From Glandiceps talaboti (taxonomy: Eukaryota; Hemichordata; Enteropneusta; Spengelidae), in the NCBI RefSeq assembly GCF_964340395.1, contig NC_135555.1, positions 13,523,246-13,587,245 on the forward strand: a stretch of DNA of 64,000 bases. The letters are read 5' to 3'. Both the position numbers and the translations under genes were made by a program. Numbering within the stretch: position 1 is the first letter of the stretch; every line of letters starts with the position of its first letter. Shown in pieces: positions 39,901 to 47,644 of this stretch. A model generated the notes under the pieces. It made no database searches. It saw nothing but the letters and a program-made list of their open reading frames with translations, and had not been told where the DNA came from.

Positions 39901-42900
39901 ATCTATATTAATCCACACATTACTCTGACCACACTATAAAATGGATTTGATGTCTGCACGATATGTGTCTCTAAAGTGATGTCTTGTTTTGACATTTAGT
40001 AAACTCGTGAAGGAAAGAGAGAATCCCATTGTACATATAAAGTGAGAGGTACTCAAATAAAACAATTTCATGGCATCAGTGACTGTGCTATTAAGGATGA
40101 GTTGATTTACATTTGTGACTGTACATACAGTCATATCAATAAATCATCTAGTCTTGATAGCTAGTCATAGCGGGCAGGATGATCATAGAAATAACAATCT
40201 TTCTTTATACAGGATAGTTTTTTAAGTTATACATAAACACTTGTCTCCCAAGAAGTCCAGTGACAGCCAACCCTCATGGGTTCAGTGTTATTGCAGGAGG
40301 AAACCAGAGTACCCAGGGAAAACCTGCGTTGTTCTGTAGAGTTAAACTGAATGACACGCTTCTTACTTTACAGTGGGGTAAATTTAATCAAACCTTGAGT
40401 GGGTTCGAAACCCAACTGCAGTGGTAAGAAGCAAGTGGTTTAACCACTCAGCCACTAACAACCCTGTCAGCAAACGTGAAAGAGCTGTTAAACTGATGTG
40501 ATCACACAGTTCAAAATTTTGAGAATATGTCAGCAACATGCACACTTCTAGTGCGGTGGTTGAGTGGGGACGTGTTTACTTAAAAGCTATCACTTCGATA
40601 TGGTAAGATCAAAATTTGAAAACCAGGTCAGCAACAAGGCTGCAAGCTGGGAAAGTGTTTTCATTACTAGTTATCTTTTAACTGCCGTGTGAAAGAGTTG
40701 TTAATCTGCAGGTGTTATCATGCCCGGTAGGGGCTAGGATGTTTAAATCAATGGACAGTCAGCTGTAAACACAAAATATCTGTCAATTTCTTGCGATTCG
40801 ATCAAAAATTGACAATCAGGTCAGAAATGATGCTGCTAGCGGGAGAAGTGTTTGCATCAATGTAAAGTCAGTTATCGTGACTGCAATGGGAACGAAACAT
40901 CAATCTGCAGGTGTTATTATGCCTGGTAGGGGCGGGAGTGATTAAATCAATCAACATTTGGTTGTTTTTTCACCGCAATGTGAAAGAGCTATTGATCACT
41001 GAAACTTAATTAGTTGACAATTTGAAAATCAAGTTAGTAACACTACTGGGTTGGGGTGTTTTAATCATGAATGTATAGTAGTTGGTTTTTTAACTGCAAT
41101 CTGAAGGAATTGTCAATTTGACATGATCAGATCAAAATTTGAGAATCGTGTTCGCAAAAATGCTGTTGGCTGGGGAAGAGTTTGTAATGTAATGTAATGT
41201 AATGTAATGTAATGTAATGTAATGTAATGTAATGTAGAGTAATGTAATGTAATGTAATGTAAAGTAATGTAATGTAAAGTAATGTAATGTAAAGTAATGT
41301 AATGTAATGTAATGTAATGTAATGTAATGTAATGTATTAAATGTAATGTAATGTAATGTAATGTAAAGTAATGTAATATAATGTAATGTAATGTAATGTG
41401 CTCAGTTCAAAATTTGCGATTAAAGTTTAGCAACACTGCTGGATGTAGTTGTTTGATTAATTGTTTCAAGTGCAATGTGAAAGAGCTGTTAATCTGACAA
41501 GATCAGGTCAAAATTTAAGAATCAAGTCTGTAACAACACTAGGGGTGGGGATGTGTCACAGTGTGTCTGTGGGGGTGTGTTTATATTAATGTATAGTAAA
41601 TATTATAATTATTGTCAATTATTTTAAACTGAATATGAATGAAGATGCCAATTAATGTGACATATCGTGAGATGAAAATTTAAGAATCAAGTCAGAAATA
41701 CTGCAGGGGATGGGGTGGAAGAACTGGTGGGGGGGGGGGGGGGGGTGTTTACATTAATAGTCTGTTGTTTTAACCATACCGCCTACAGGAAGACATGCAT
41801 TAAATATGGACACAAAAGAGACATTTGAATTTCCTCCATGTTTTTATGTTTATTGTGTTTTAAATTACCAGCACTGCCACCGACACACTTTATTGAACCC
41901 ATATCCCACAGTTAATAAATCAGCTGCTATATGTTGCAATACATCATAAACGTTGACTTGTTTTTGTACCGATACTATCCTACAGTGTACTGCTTGGTTG
42001 ATTGCTAATCAATCTATATCAATCATTCTATGAGTTATTACTCTATTCATGTACAGAATAACAGTTATGTTTTAAAATCAATATCATTACCTCGGTATTC
42101 ATTCATCTTTGATATTGCTAATTATGGTCACAATTAGACATCCGAGGGTGGATTATTATTGGCTAGCTTTTAAAAGGTTTGCTAATCACAACATTGCTTT
42201 CACTTCAGTAAATTAGACATGATTGTAAATGAACAAGTACTAGCTGAGTTTTATCATTACTAATTTCAATGCTTTGAACTTACAAAATCAGATACTGTAA
42301 ATGAACTTAGTAACTGCTAAATTTTATCATTACTAATTTCAATGCTTTGAACTTACAAAATCAGATACTGTAAATGAACTTAGTAACTGCTAAATTTTAT
42401 CGTTACTAATTTCAATGCTTTGAATTTACAAAATCAGATACTGTAAATAAACTTAGTAATTGCTAAGTTTTACCTTTACTAATTTCAATGCTTTGAACTT
42501 ACAAAATCAGATACTGTTTATAAACTTAGTAACTACTAAGTTTTATCTTTACTAATTTTGACAACATTCACAAAAAATCACTGTGGGTGAGCTAGCATCA
42601 ACTAGTTAATATAAATAGTTCTTGTTAAACAAACAAGAGTTCTAACTACCTGTGGGTAACGTTTTGCCTAGTCTAGTTCCTATACAGTATCGTTACGATT
42701 TATACCTTCAGAAACCACAGTCGGCATCCAGACTCCATTTTGTCTGTTTAGGTGGACAGCCTTCATCACACTATTCATTAGCTGTCTTTACCATTTGTAC
42801 TGGCTATGGGTTTTTATCTTTGCTAATTTTGACAACATTTTGAATTCCCACAAAATTAAACATTGTTGGCGAACTAGTTATCAATAAATAGTTCTTGTTA

Positions 42901-45900
42901 CATTCTAGTGATTCTTTGTGTGCCTTTGTCGACTGCCTTTGTCAAAATGTCTATTTTTTAGCTTGCTGCAAGCTATACGTTTCAGCTCTACTAATTTTAA
43001 TATTTGAATTCACAAAATTAGACACTGTGAAGGAACTAGTATTGGCTAAGTTTATATAAATAGTGTTTGATGCATGCACTAGAATTCTAACTACCTGTGA
43101 GTAATGTTTTGCCTGTTCAGGTCGACAGGCTTCGTAAAACTGTTCTTTAATTGTCTGTACTGCTGATCTCAACATCATTTTGAATTCACAAGGTTTTTAA
43201 TGATTGGTCCATGTAGCCATGAAATGGAACTGTTGCAGTTCAATTTTGCAAATCAATCTATTTTTAATTTAATGGCTTTTCTCTTTGATGAAATAACAAA
43301 CCAAATTAAACCCCAGTGAATAGCAAATGCTCATAAAGTCCACTTTTTTTTTATTTTCGTTTTAGATTACTTCTCAGAAGTTAGAATGTCACTGATAGTA
43401 AAGTAGAAAGAAAATACCTTTAAAGCTCTATCACCTGAAAAAATCGTCATTCGACGTGACGAAAATATTACCAACATTGCGATATTTCATTGTCTGCCTC
43501 AACAAAATTTGTACTAACATTGCTACTACTACGTACTAGGTAGTCATTATGTGGGTCATCAAATCTTTCCTATAAACATTGCAACATTTCATCATACGGC
43601 ACAACAAAAATCTTATGAACATTGATACATTTCATTGCTTGGATCAATAAAATTTGTGTTTTACTAATATTGCTACATTTCATTGTCTCGTTCATAGTCT
43701 AAAAACATTGTATGACTTGACAAACACCTTTCTAACATGACCACATTTTATCGTCTGCCTTGACAAATATCTTTCTAACATGACAACATTTTATCATCTG
43801 CTTTGACAAATATCTTTCTAACATGACCACATTTTATCGTCTGCTTTGACAAATATCTTTTTGACATGACCACATTTTATCGTCTGCCTTGACAAATACC
43901 TTTCTAACATGACCACATTTTATCGTCTGCTTTGACAAACATCTTTCTAACATGACCACATTTTATCGTCTGCTTTGACAAATATCTTTCTAACATGACC
44001 ACATTTTATCTTCTGCTTTGACAAATATCTTTCTAACATCGTTATATTTTATCTCACTCCATTTCATTATCTGGATCAATAAAATTAGTGTTTTACCAAC
44101 AATGCTACATTTCACTGTCAGGTCTGGTTTGACAAAAATCTTACTATATCATTACTATACTTCGTCATCTGGCATGACAGTAATCTCACAAACACTGCAA
44201 TATTATATCATATTGCTGGAAACCAAATCTCATAAAAATGGTTACATTGTCTTTTGCTCAAGATATCTTTACTTTGAATTGTAGCAACACACAACTCTGT
44301 TTTCAAGTAACACAATTTTCATTTTTAATGGAATTGTGACTCACCTTTTAGGTGGGCGACGTTTGCCAATCGGTTTCTTGAACATATTTTGATAGAGTTA
44401 TTGGAGCCTGCTGCAGCTATCAGAGGATCACCATCATTATTTGAACTGTGAAAAAAAAGTATCATAATGACATTGATGGAATGAAACTACTTTTGATCAA
44501 ATCAAAGGATTTATAGTGAGTTGCAGAAGTATTCAAAACAAAATACGTCAGGCAAGCATCACTACATTTTCCACCCATAATAAACTAAATACTCCACTGC
44601 ATTATATTTCTCATTCATGAACATTTTTCCAACCATGATAAACAAGTTATGTATCCTCATACTGTCTGCATACAGTACAAGCAGTTTTTTTTGAATATTC
44701 AAAGTGCTTATTTTCGCCGTCAACATTCTTAAAGTGGTCATATGGATGAGGTTGGAGTATTTAGTTTGGATTTTTAATCTAAAAACTAATTTCATCATGT
44801 TTCCTACTTGAAAAATCCATGTGAAACAACATATGTACATGTCAAGTCCTTTCCCATAACTCAATAAATTGCAAAAGCATAATAAATGTGTAAAAAAATT
44901 TGTTATTGCATGTACAATAACAAACTTTTTATAGTGTTTTGTCAATGTTGTTTTACTCTGGTTTCACATTAAATTTTCAAGAAGGAAGCCACGTTAAAAT
45001 TGTTTTTATAAATTAGAAATCCAAAAGAAATACCCAATCCTCATCCATGGCCACTATAACAGTATCTAACTTGACCTTTAACCTTTCGTACATTTGATTT
45101 GTGGGTTTCTCTTTCAATAAAGAACAGAGCTTTGCTATGAAAACATGTTTTCTGTTTTGTTTCATTTTCATAGTGAGATTCTAAATACACATGATTAGCA
45201 CCTCACTATTAAGCTCAAAACCCTTGATATAAATCATAGTTGTAGCAGTGGACCCTGTGACCTACGTCTTAGCAAGACTCCCCTATATGACAAATACTTT
45301 GAAGAAAAATGTATGTTATTCGCAGAAGCACCAGATGTAGAAATGAGTGTATATGAATAAATGAATAGGTAATGAATATATATGAATAAATTAATAGGTA
45401 ATGAATATATATGATGAATAAATGAATAGGTAATGAATATATATGATGAATAAATGAATAGGTAATGAATATATATGATGAATAAATGAATAGGTAATGA
45501 ATATATATGATGAATAAATGAATAGGTAATGAATATACATGACGAATAAATGAATAGGTAATGAATATACATGACGAATAAATGAATGAAATTAATAAAC
45601 TTAAATAAAAATATAAATTTACAATGTATACATGGATAATCAATATTTTGACAATATCATCCGGTACAAATATTTCATACTTAATAATTATGTTTTTTTC
45701 TTTCCAATTCTTGATTCTTCATATTATAACTTACCCTGGGGTGATATACTAACAGTATTAATACATCACACAAGAGGCATTTGGCATGTCATAAAAATTG
45801 TAAATATTTTGAACTCATCAAGAATGTAGAAATGTCCTGGGGTGACGTATGAACAGTAAACAACATCACGCAAGAGGCATTCGGCATGTTATTAAAATTG

Positions 45901-47637
45901 TAAATATTTTGAACTCATCAACAATGTAGAAATGTCCTAGGGTGACGTACGAACAGTAAACATTATCACGCAAGCGGCATTGTGCATTTCAGAAAATTGT
46001 AAATATTTTGAACTCATTGACAATGTAGAAGTGTTGTCTCGATCATTACTTTTACCTTGGCCTTCATTAGCATTGATTTTTCAGTACATGACTTCATTGG
46101 GTATGTGCATATTACTATAATTTAGGGCAGTACACGACTAGTGTTTGGATTTTCTTCACTTTTTGCAAATAAAGACCTATTAGATTTTGGGTCGATAAAG
46201 TGAAAATAACGCCTCTGTATATATAAAGTTGATTATTGCTATTGCCATGGAAAGCGACAGAAATACCAAATGTGTAATACCTATAGTGTATCAGCTTACA
46301 AACTAAGGGAGGCTATACATCACTCTAAATATTTCACACAGTGTAATACCAGTATGGTGAATTAGTTATGGACATTGGTGAACCTTGTGGCAGGTTACAC
46401 CATTGTGAATATTTCACACAGTGTAATAGCTAACAACACTGGTGAACCTTGTGACAGGTTACACCACTGTAAATATTGTACATAGTGTAATGTCTATGGT
46501 GGATCAGCTAACAGCACTGGTGACCTGTGTGGCAGGTTACATCACTGTAAATATTTTACACAGTTTAATCTATATGGGGGATCAGCTAACAGCACTGTTG
46601 AACCTTGTGGCAGGTTGCATCACTGTAAATATTTCACACAGTGTACTACCTATGTTGAATCAGTTATGAACACTGATGAACCTTGTGGCAGGTTACACCA
46701 CTGTAAATATTTCACACAGTGTAATGTACGTCTATGGTGGATCAGTTAACAGTACTGGTGAACCTTGTGGCAGGTTACACCACTGTAAATATTTCACACA
46801 GTGTAATGCCTATGGTGGATCAGCTAACAGTACTGGTGAACCTTGTGGCAGGTTACACCACTGTAAATATTTCACACAGTGTAATGTCTATGGTGGATCA
46901 GTTAACAGCACTGGTGAACCTTGTGGCAGGTTACACCACTGTAAATATTTCACACAGTGTAATGCCTATGGTGGATCAGCTAACAGTACTGGTGAACCTT
47001 GTGGCAGGTTACACTACTGTAAATATTTCACACAGTGTAATGTCTATGGTGGATCAGTTAACAGCACTGGTGAACCTTGTGGCAGGCTACACTACTGTAC
47101 ATATTTTACACAGTGTAATGTCTATGGTGGATCAACTAACAGTACTGGTGAATCTTGTGGCAGGCTACACTACTGTAAATATTTCACACAGTGTAATGCC
47201 TATGGTGTTTCAGCTAACAGTACTGGTGAACCCTAGGAAGGCTAAATCACTGTAAATATTTCCCAATACTGTTTTGCCTGTAGTATATTAACAAAGTTTA
47301 CAATACTGGTGAACTTTGTGGCAGGCTATACCACTATAAATAGATTACATTAAATATTGAACAACAATGTAAAATTAATAATCACTGCAACGCTGAAATA
47401 ACGTAATACAAATACACAATCTCCTACTTTAATAAAAATGGATTAAAACTCTTAACATTAATAAACTAACAGAAAAAAACAGAATTCCAACAAATTAATG
47501 AAATCTTACCTCAACTGACCATCCACTTCAAAAATATATGTCTCTCTATTGTCCAGGGCAATGGAGGACTTTGCTGCAAGTCTCAAATCAGACAACGATG
47601 TCGTCCACTGTCGACCAGCAGGTGCTACCTTGGCCAT
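10605..47637 (-). CDS. WDR89: WDR89, WD repeat-containing protein 89 (13 coding exons joined)
   Basis: Join, minus strand: 47637-47510, 44445-44345, 38972-38888, 38263-38214, 37346-37244, 26328-26265, 23515-23384, 23078-22992, 22427-22383, 21966-21881, 20189-20084, 19204-19097, 10712-10605. This gives 1203 nt and 400 residues plus TAA; human WDR89 is about 387. Every intron is GT-AG and phases match at all 12 junctions. WD40 hallmarks: KDGTVRCWD (101-108), the stretch from DINC to LIFWDC, HSDDVTQVKFHP, STDGLVCVFD, EEDALVTT, GGHGSVVRCLQW, and LTGGEDGMLCLW. Unlike vertebrate WDR89, which as I recall has its coding sequence in one exon, this gene spans 37 kb. The C-terminus is basic, as in the family. 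Exact cellular role is not established; it is a beta-propeller scaffold. The 5'UTR is uncertain. Confidence 0.93.
11931..12006 (+). repeat. (TTTA)n/(CTAT)n microsatellite followed by 16 G
   Basis: TTTA units at 11931-11973 with an internal CTAT block, then a pure G-run at 11991-12006, in intron 12. Confidence 0.9.
12101..12180 (+). mobile_element. SINE-like repeat R2, copy 1 (fragment)
   Basis: Shares TTTAAAGAGCC, ATTTCAATCC, TTGGTCATC and ATCTTAAT with the other R2 copies (38060-38183, 56283-56407, 57388-57495). The TTTCAATCC part resembles a pol III B box. Confidence 0.5.
13550..13703 (+). mobile_element. Dispersed repeat R1, copy A
   Basis: Contains GTAGAATGACCAGGGTATAA preceded by GGCTCATATTTTGAG and followed by GTTCTACTTGGCTTGTGTGT and TTGTATAATA. 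The same order is seen at 24483-24600, and reversed at 47661-47832 and 59260-59440. Confidence 0.75.
14445..14677 (+). repeat. Tandem duplication, ~115-bp unit, two copies
   Basis: ACACATGGCAGTCATAGCTA begins both copies (about 14445 and 14560), and GTGATGAATGGCAT ends both. They are about 90% alike by eye. Intron 12. Confidence 0.9.
15689..15783 (+). repeat. (CA)n microsatellite with GTGCGCGCA interruption
   Basis: Two CA blocks separated by GTGCGCGCACATACACACT at about 15725-15743. It can adopt Z-DNA-type alternation. Intron 12. Confidence 0.95.
16168..16183 (+). repeat. G16 homopolymer
   Basis: Sixteen consecutive G in intron 12. Confidence 0.9.
17625..18290 (+). repeat. Tandem array, ~180-190-bp unit, four copies
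   Basis: Copies begin near 17645, 17833, 18020 and 18193. Each carries TTATCAAGTTAAGATGAGGT (diverged in copy 3), GCTAATGAGTAGCTGAGATC and TTTGACGTGAC, with an embedded GACAGACAGA microsatellite. Intron 12. Confidence 0.9.
18291..19096. other. Intron 12 proximal part, unremarkable
   Basis: No repeat or RNA gene recognised. Short overlapping open frames on the plus strand have no protein-like features. Confidence 0.5.
19097..19204 (-). CDS. WDR89: WDR89 exon 12 (residues 330-365)
   Basis: Acceptor AACACAG, non-canonical-looking donor GTACAA after AGGAAG. Encodes ESLLTGGEDGMLCLW. If unspliced, the frame stays open for 22 more codons to a TAG at 19028-19030, giving an alternative tail. Confidence 0.92.
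20084..20189 (-). CDS. WDR89: WDR89 exon 11 (residues 294-329)
   Basis: Acceptor TTTTTACAG, donor GTAAGT after ACA. Encodes GNLRLLTV and GGHGSVVRCLQWDNT, the GH-containing start of the last blade. Confidence 0.95.
20190..21519. other. Intron 10 distal part, unremarkable
   Basis: No gene or repeat recognised. I searched it on the minus strand for missing WDR89 blade sequence and found none needed. Confidence 0.5.
21520..21920 (-). repeat. ~94-bp tandem array containing copies of WDR89 exon 10 3' end and donor
   Basis: On the plus strand the block ACTTACCCACTAG...GGCTAATACTAC...GTCTTTAA occurs at the true exon 10 boundary (21876-21915) and again at about 21625-21666. More diverged versions are near 21531, 21718 and 21815. 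Donor GT dinucleotides fall at 21880, 21724, 21630 and 21534, and the 21815 copy has lost its GT. In the reading direction the 21630 copy still encodes LKTLVVLASASG, against LKTLVVLAGTSG in the real exon. Between them, units share ACAAAGTAACTATTACTTAC. Confidence 0.85.
21881..21966 (-). CDS. WDR89: WDR89 exon 10 (residues 266-294)
   Basis: Acceptor TTTTTTCAG, donor GTAAGT. Encodes VEIEYLVDCFYHSGLKTLVV and then LAGTSG, matching human DYLIGGLYHEKTDTLHVIGG. Its last 40 nt and donor are re-duplicated downstream in intron 10. Confidence 0.9.
22383..22427 (-). CDS. WDR89: WDR89 exon 9 (residues 251-265)
   Basis: A 45-nt phase 0-0 micro-exon with acceptor TTTTGCAG and donor GTAAGT. Encodes STRITKFDNVKQNLA, aligning with VTRLNIQDVREVVN of human. 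Confidence 0.85.
22992..23078 (-). CDS. WDR89: WDR89 exon 8 (residues 222-250)
   Basis: An 87-nt phase 0-0 exon with acceptor TTGACAG and donor GTAAGA. Encodes LDWCGANNEYLYCLTHSEE and then VMIWDAVE. Confidence 0.94.
23293..23345 (+). repeat. Short dispersed repeat R4, copy 1
   Basis: AAAACAAAAGATTGTA, then GCCACTGATGGTGCTGTTTA, resembles 25248-25300 (GCCACTAGGAGTGCTGTTCA). The two copies are in introns 7 and 6, on either side of exon 7. Confidence 0.5.
23384..23515 (-). CDS. WDR89: WDR89 exon 7 (residues 178-221)
   Basis: A 132-nt phase 0-0 exon with acceptor CCACAG and donor GTAAGT. Encodes VKFHPTNSDALATGSTDGLV and then CVFD and EEDALVTT, the most diagnostic WDR89 segment. Confidence 0.97.
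23516..24482. other. Intron 6, 3'-proximal part, unremarkable
   Basis: No gene, RNA or clear repeat seen. Confidence 0.5.
24483..24600 (+). mobile_element. Dispersed repeat R1, copy B
   Basis: Contains GGCAACTTTGAATATTTTGA, GTAGAATGACCAGGGTA and GGTTCAACTTGG in R1 order. Intron 6. Confidence 0.75.
25248..25300 (+). repeat. Short dispersed repeat R4, copy 2
   Basis: Diverged partner of 23293-23345. Confidence 0.45.
26265..26328 (-). CDS. WDR89: WDR89 exon 6 (residues 156-177)
   Basis: Acceptor ATTTCAG, donor GTAAGA. Encodes LLGAYKESHSDDVTQ, nearly identical to human. It ends in phase 0 after a 10.9-kb intron 5. Confidence 0.95.
26673..26880 (+). mobile_element. TIR element (MITE) fragment, left-end portion
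   Basis: Starts GGGGACAATCTCACAATGTC and continues through GCTCAATAAATGAACTTCAT and a G-rich stretch. It parallels the left part of the complete element at 51291-51692, including the shared CAACTTCATTTT and TTTATACCTTCA-type blocks. The right TIR is missing. Intron 5. Confidence 0.65.
26980..27354 (+). repeat. 33-bp minisatellite, about 11 copies
   Basis: The unit contains GTCCCCCTAGATTAGTGATT followed by GCACTCTAAGAAA. A TAATAAT variant of the last part occupies units in the middle and at the end. Intron 5. Confidence 0.95.
28712..29033 (+). repeat. 66-bp minisatellite, about 5 copies
   Basis: The unit contains CTATTTTTATACAGGAAAGC and AATTAGTTTCATATGCGGT. Two unit types alternate (GTCGTATAATTGGGTG versus CATGTAATTTGTG), which suggests a 132-bp dimer. 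Intron 5. Confidence 0.9.
29034..30889. other. Intron 5 stretch, no clear feature
   Basis: No gene or RNA found. A block at 29770-29830 (TGTGCCAGGTTTGAAAGAAA) resembles 27690-27715 and may be a further degenerate dispersed repeat. Confidence 0.45.
30890..34260 (+). repeat. Large degenerate satellite-like array (3.4 kb)
   Basis: Loose ~100-bp units recur throughout: TTTCAAAAGT, AGTGACTGTATTTC, AAAGGGTAGGATGGGAGA, AAATCTAACCCTAGCTAT and GTTTGCATGCCAAAGTGACT. In 33300-34200 they form ~200-bp dimers. A ~150-bp pair lies at 32865-33170. Strongly diverged. Intron 5. Confidence 0.75.
34261..35409. other. Intron 5 stretch, no clear feature
   Basis: No gene seen. A block beginning GGGGAGATGCCACTCC (34272) has the look of an interspersed repeat, but I found no second copy here. 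Confidence 0.4.
35410..36080 (+). repeat. Duplicated block around CTTTAGTCTTGCCCAATGTC
   Basis: 35542-35678 and about 35935-36075 are close copies ending TATAGTGTTTGGCCACACTG. Shorter partial copies (GACTYATGTCTCAGCCGTCA) lie at about 35505 and 35910. The satellite-derived segment 35679-35851 lies between them. Confidence 0.85.
35679..35851 (+). repeat. Transposed copy of a satellite segment (from 33817-33990)
   Basis: It begins ACAAAAGTCACTGTATTGGT and ends GAGATTTGAAAACAAGA, like 33817-33990. Only a handful of differences occur over ~172 bp, whereas neighbouring satellite units differ far more. Confidence 0.9.
36110..36300 (-). repeat. Left inverted arm of an ATAGTCTGAGTA-type tandem array
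   Basis: Read on the minus strand it shows GATAGTAGTAGTCTGAGTAA and GGATAATCATAGTCTGCATG units, the same family as 36985-37195 but in opposite orientation. Confidence 0.75.
36303..36334 (+). repeat. C32 homopolymer
   Basis: Thirty-two consecutive C, the longest G/C homopolymer in the window. Intron 5. Confidence 0.9.
36837..36943 (+). repeat. Compound (CATA)n(CA)n(CATA)n microsatellite
   Basis: About 40 bp of CATA, about 50 bp of CA, then four CATA units. Intron 5. Confidence 0.95.
36985..37195 (+). repeat. Right inverted arm, ~40-bp tandem array
   Basis: Five units of GTCTGGGGCCCCTAGGATAG / GATAGTCTGAGTAGTGA type. They end 49 bp from the exon 5 donor. Confidence 0.85.
37244..37346 (-). 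CDS. WDR89: WDR89 exon 5 (residues 122-156)
   Basis: Acceptor CTTTCAG, donor GTAAGT. Encodes SFDINCTDTIVCAGTE and EEDAYLIFW, matching the human SFDINCND / CAGTE / LLVFW pattern. Confidence 0.95.
37347..38059. other. Intron 4 stretch, no clear feature
   Basis: Nothing recognised beyond a (GGCCTT)n-like short run near 37978-37998. Confidence 0.45.
38060..38183 (-). mobile_element. SINE-like repeat R2, copy 2
   Basis: On the minus strand: ACTTAAAGGTCCATGAATCA, AATCCCAGGTTC, AAGGATTACATAGGACCATT, CTTTTGTCCTGAACCAACTT and TTTCTAAAG. It ends 30 bp from the exon 4 donor in intron 4. Confidence 0.65.
38214..38263 (-). CDS. WDR89: WDR89 exon 4 (residues 105-122)
   Basis: A 50-nt exon with acceptor TTTCTAG and a weaker donor GTATTA. 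Encodes RCWDVRAKKSKAQQVFTG, with the blade-ending WD dipeptide. Confidence 0.92.
38888..38972 (-). CDS. WDR89: WDR89 exon 3 (residues 77-105)
   Basis: Acceptor TTTTAAG, donor GTAAGC. Encodes TLTGIRFGHQNPNLVYTSSK followed by DGTV, a canonical WD blade. Confidence 0.94.
39110..39560 (+). repeat. Degenerate ~60-bp tandem array
   Basis: GGGATGGATAGCAATTAATG and GGCAATTGACCTGACTATTA blocks repeat about seven times with indels. Intron 2. Confidence 0.8.
40230..40465 (-). mobile_element. tRNA-derived SINE
   Basis: Read on the minus strand from about 40465: an A-box match TGGCTGAGTGG (near 40455-40445), then GGGTTTCGAACCC (40413-40401) as a near B box with one extra T. Next comes a body including CCCTGGGTACTCTGGTTTCC and CCATGAGGGTTGGCTGTCAC. 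The head looks like a Ser/Leu-type tRNA. The middle resembles the widely shared CCGGGTACTCCGGTTTCCTC-type central domain of several metazoan SINE groups (recalled, not searched). Confidence 0.75.
40470..41760 (+). repeat. Degenerate ~150-bp tandem array around an (AATGT)n block
   Basis: Units share GCAATGTGAAAGAGCTGTTA, ATCAGGTCAAAATTT, AGAATCAAGTC and AACACT...GGGGTGGGG. At least eight are recognisable, with breaks. A G17 run ends the last unit (41729-41745). Intron 2. Confidence 0.75.
41184..41400 (+). repeat. (AATGT)n pentanucleotide satellite
   Basis: About 43 five-bp units with AAAGT and a few other variants, inserted in the degenerate array. Confidence 0.95.
42205..43190 (+). repeat. 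~73-bp tandem array with diverged continuation
   Basis: Nearly five units of ACTGTAAATGAACTTAGTAA ... TTTCAATGCTTTGAACTTAC in 42205-42560. Diverged larger units (AATTTTGACAACATT, ACTAGAATTCTAACTACCTG) follow near 42640, 42830 and 43080. Intron 2. Confidence 0.85.
43717..44038 (+). repeat. 43-bp minisatellite, about 7.5 copies
   Basis: The unit contains TCTAACATGACCACATTTTA and TCGTCTGCTTTGACAAATA. Weaker relatives extend left to about 43490 and right to 44220. Intron 2. Confidence 0.95.
44345..44445 (-). CDS. WDR89: WDR89 exon 2 (residues 43-77)
   Basis: Acceptor CACAG, donor GTGAGT. Encodes DPLIAAAGSNNSIKICSRNR, the first blade strand pair corresponding to LVAVLCSNGSIRIY of the human protein. 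Enters in phase 2 and leaves in phase 1. Confidence 0.93.
44733..44950 (+). repeat. Dispersed repeat R3, copy 2
   Basis: Partner of 4545-4735, same orientation. Intron 1. Confidence 0.5.
45352..45590 (+). repeat. 32-bp minisatellite, about 7 copies
   Basis: The unit contains TGAATAAATGAATAGGTAAT and GAATATATATGA. It causes spurious long minus-strand open frames. Intron 1. Confidence 0.95.
45733..46031 (+). repeat. ~100-bp tandem repeat, three copies
   Basis: CCTGGGGTGAC...GAACAGTA and ATTGTAAATATTTTGAACTC recur at a spacing of about 100 bp. Intron 1. Confidence 0.9.
46330..47345 (+). repeat. 78-bp minisatellite, about 12 copies
   Basis: The unit contains GGTGAACCTTGTGGCAGGTT and TGTAAATATTTCACACAGTG. 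Because 78 is a multiple of three, two plus-strand frames stay open for up to 186 codons. They are not called as genes: no conserved motif, and they lie inside WDR89 intron 1 on the opposite strand. Confidence 0.95.
47510..47637 (-). CDS. WDR89: WDR89 exon 1 (residues 1-42 plus 2 nt)
   Basis: The ATG at 47637-47635 has A at -3 and G at +4. An in-frame ATG at 47700 lies inside a dispersed repeat, so the inner start is chosen. Donor is GTAAGA. ESSENTIAL ambiguity: TTCAG just before the ATG could be a splice acceptor or an initiator. Confidence 0.85.
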
Positions 47638-47644
47638 GATAGTC

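Noticed and set aside
40401-40465. Functional tRNA gene
   Set aside because: A and B boxes are present, but a cloverleaf with acceptor stem and anticodon arm does not form cleanly and a SINE body follows.
45234-45643. Minus-strand frames rich in SFIHHIYSLP-type repeats
   Set aside because: Generated by the 32-bp AT-rich minisatellite. The period is not a multiple of three and the peptide cycles through frames.
46676-47255. 186- and 173-codon overlapping open frames with repeated Cys-containing peptide
   Set aside because: Translation of the 78-bp minisatellite in two frames, inside WDR89 intron 1 on the opposite strand.
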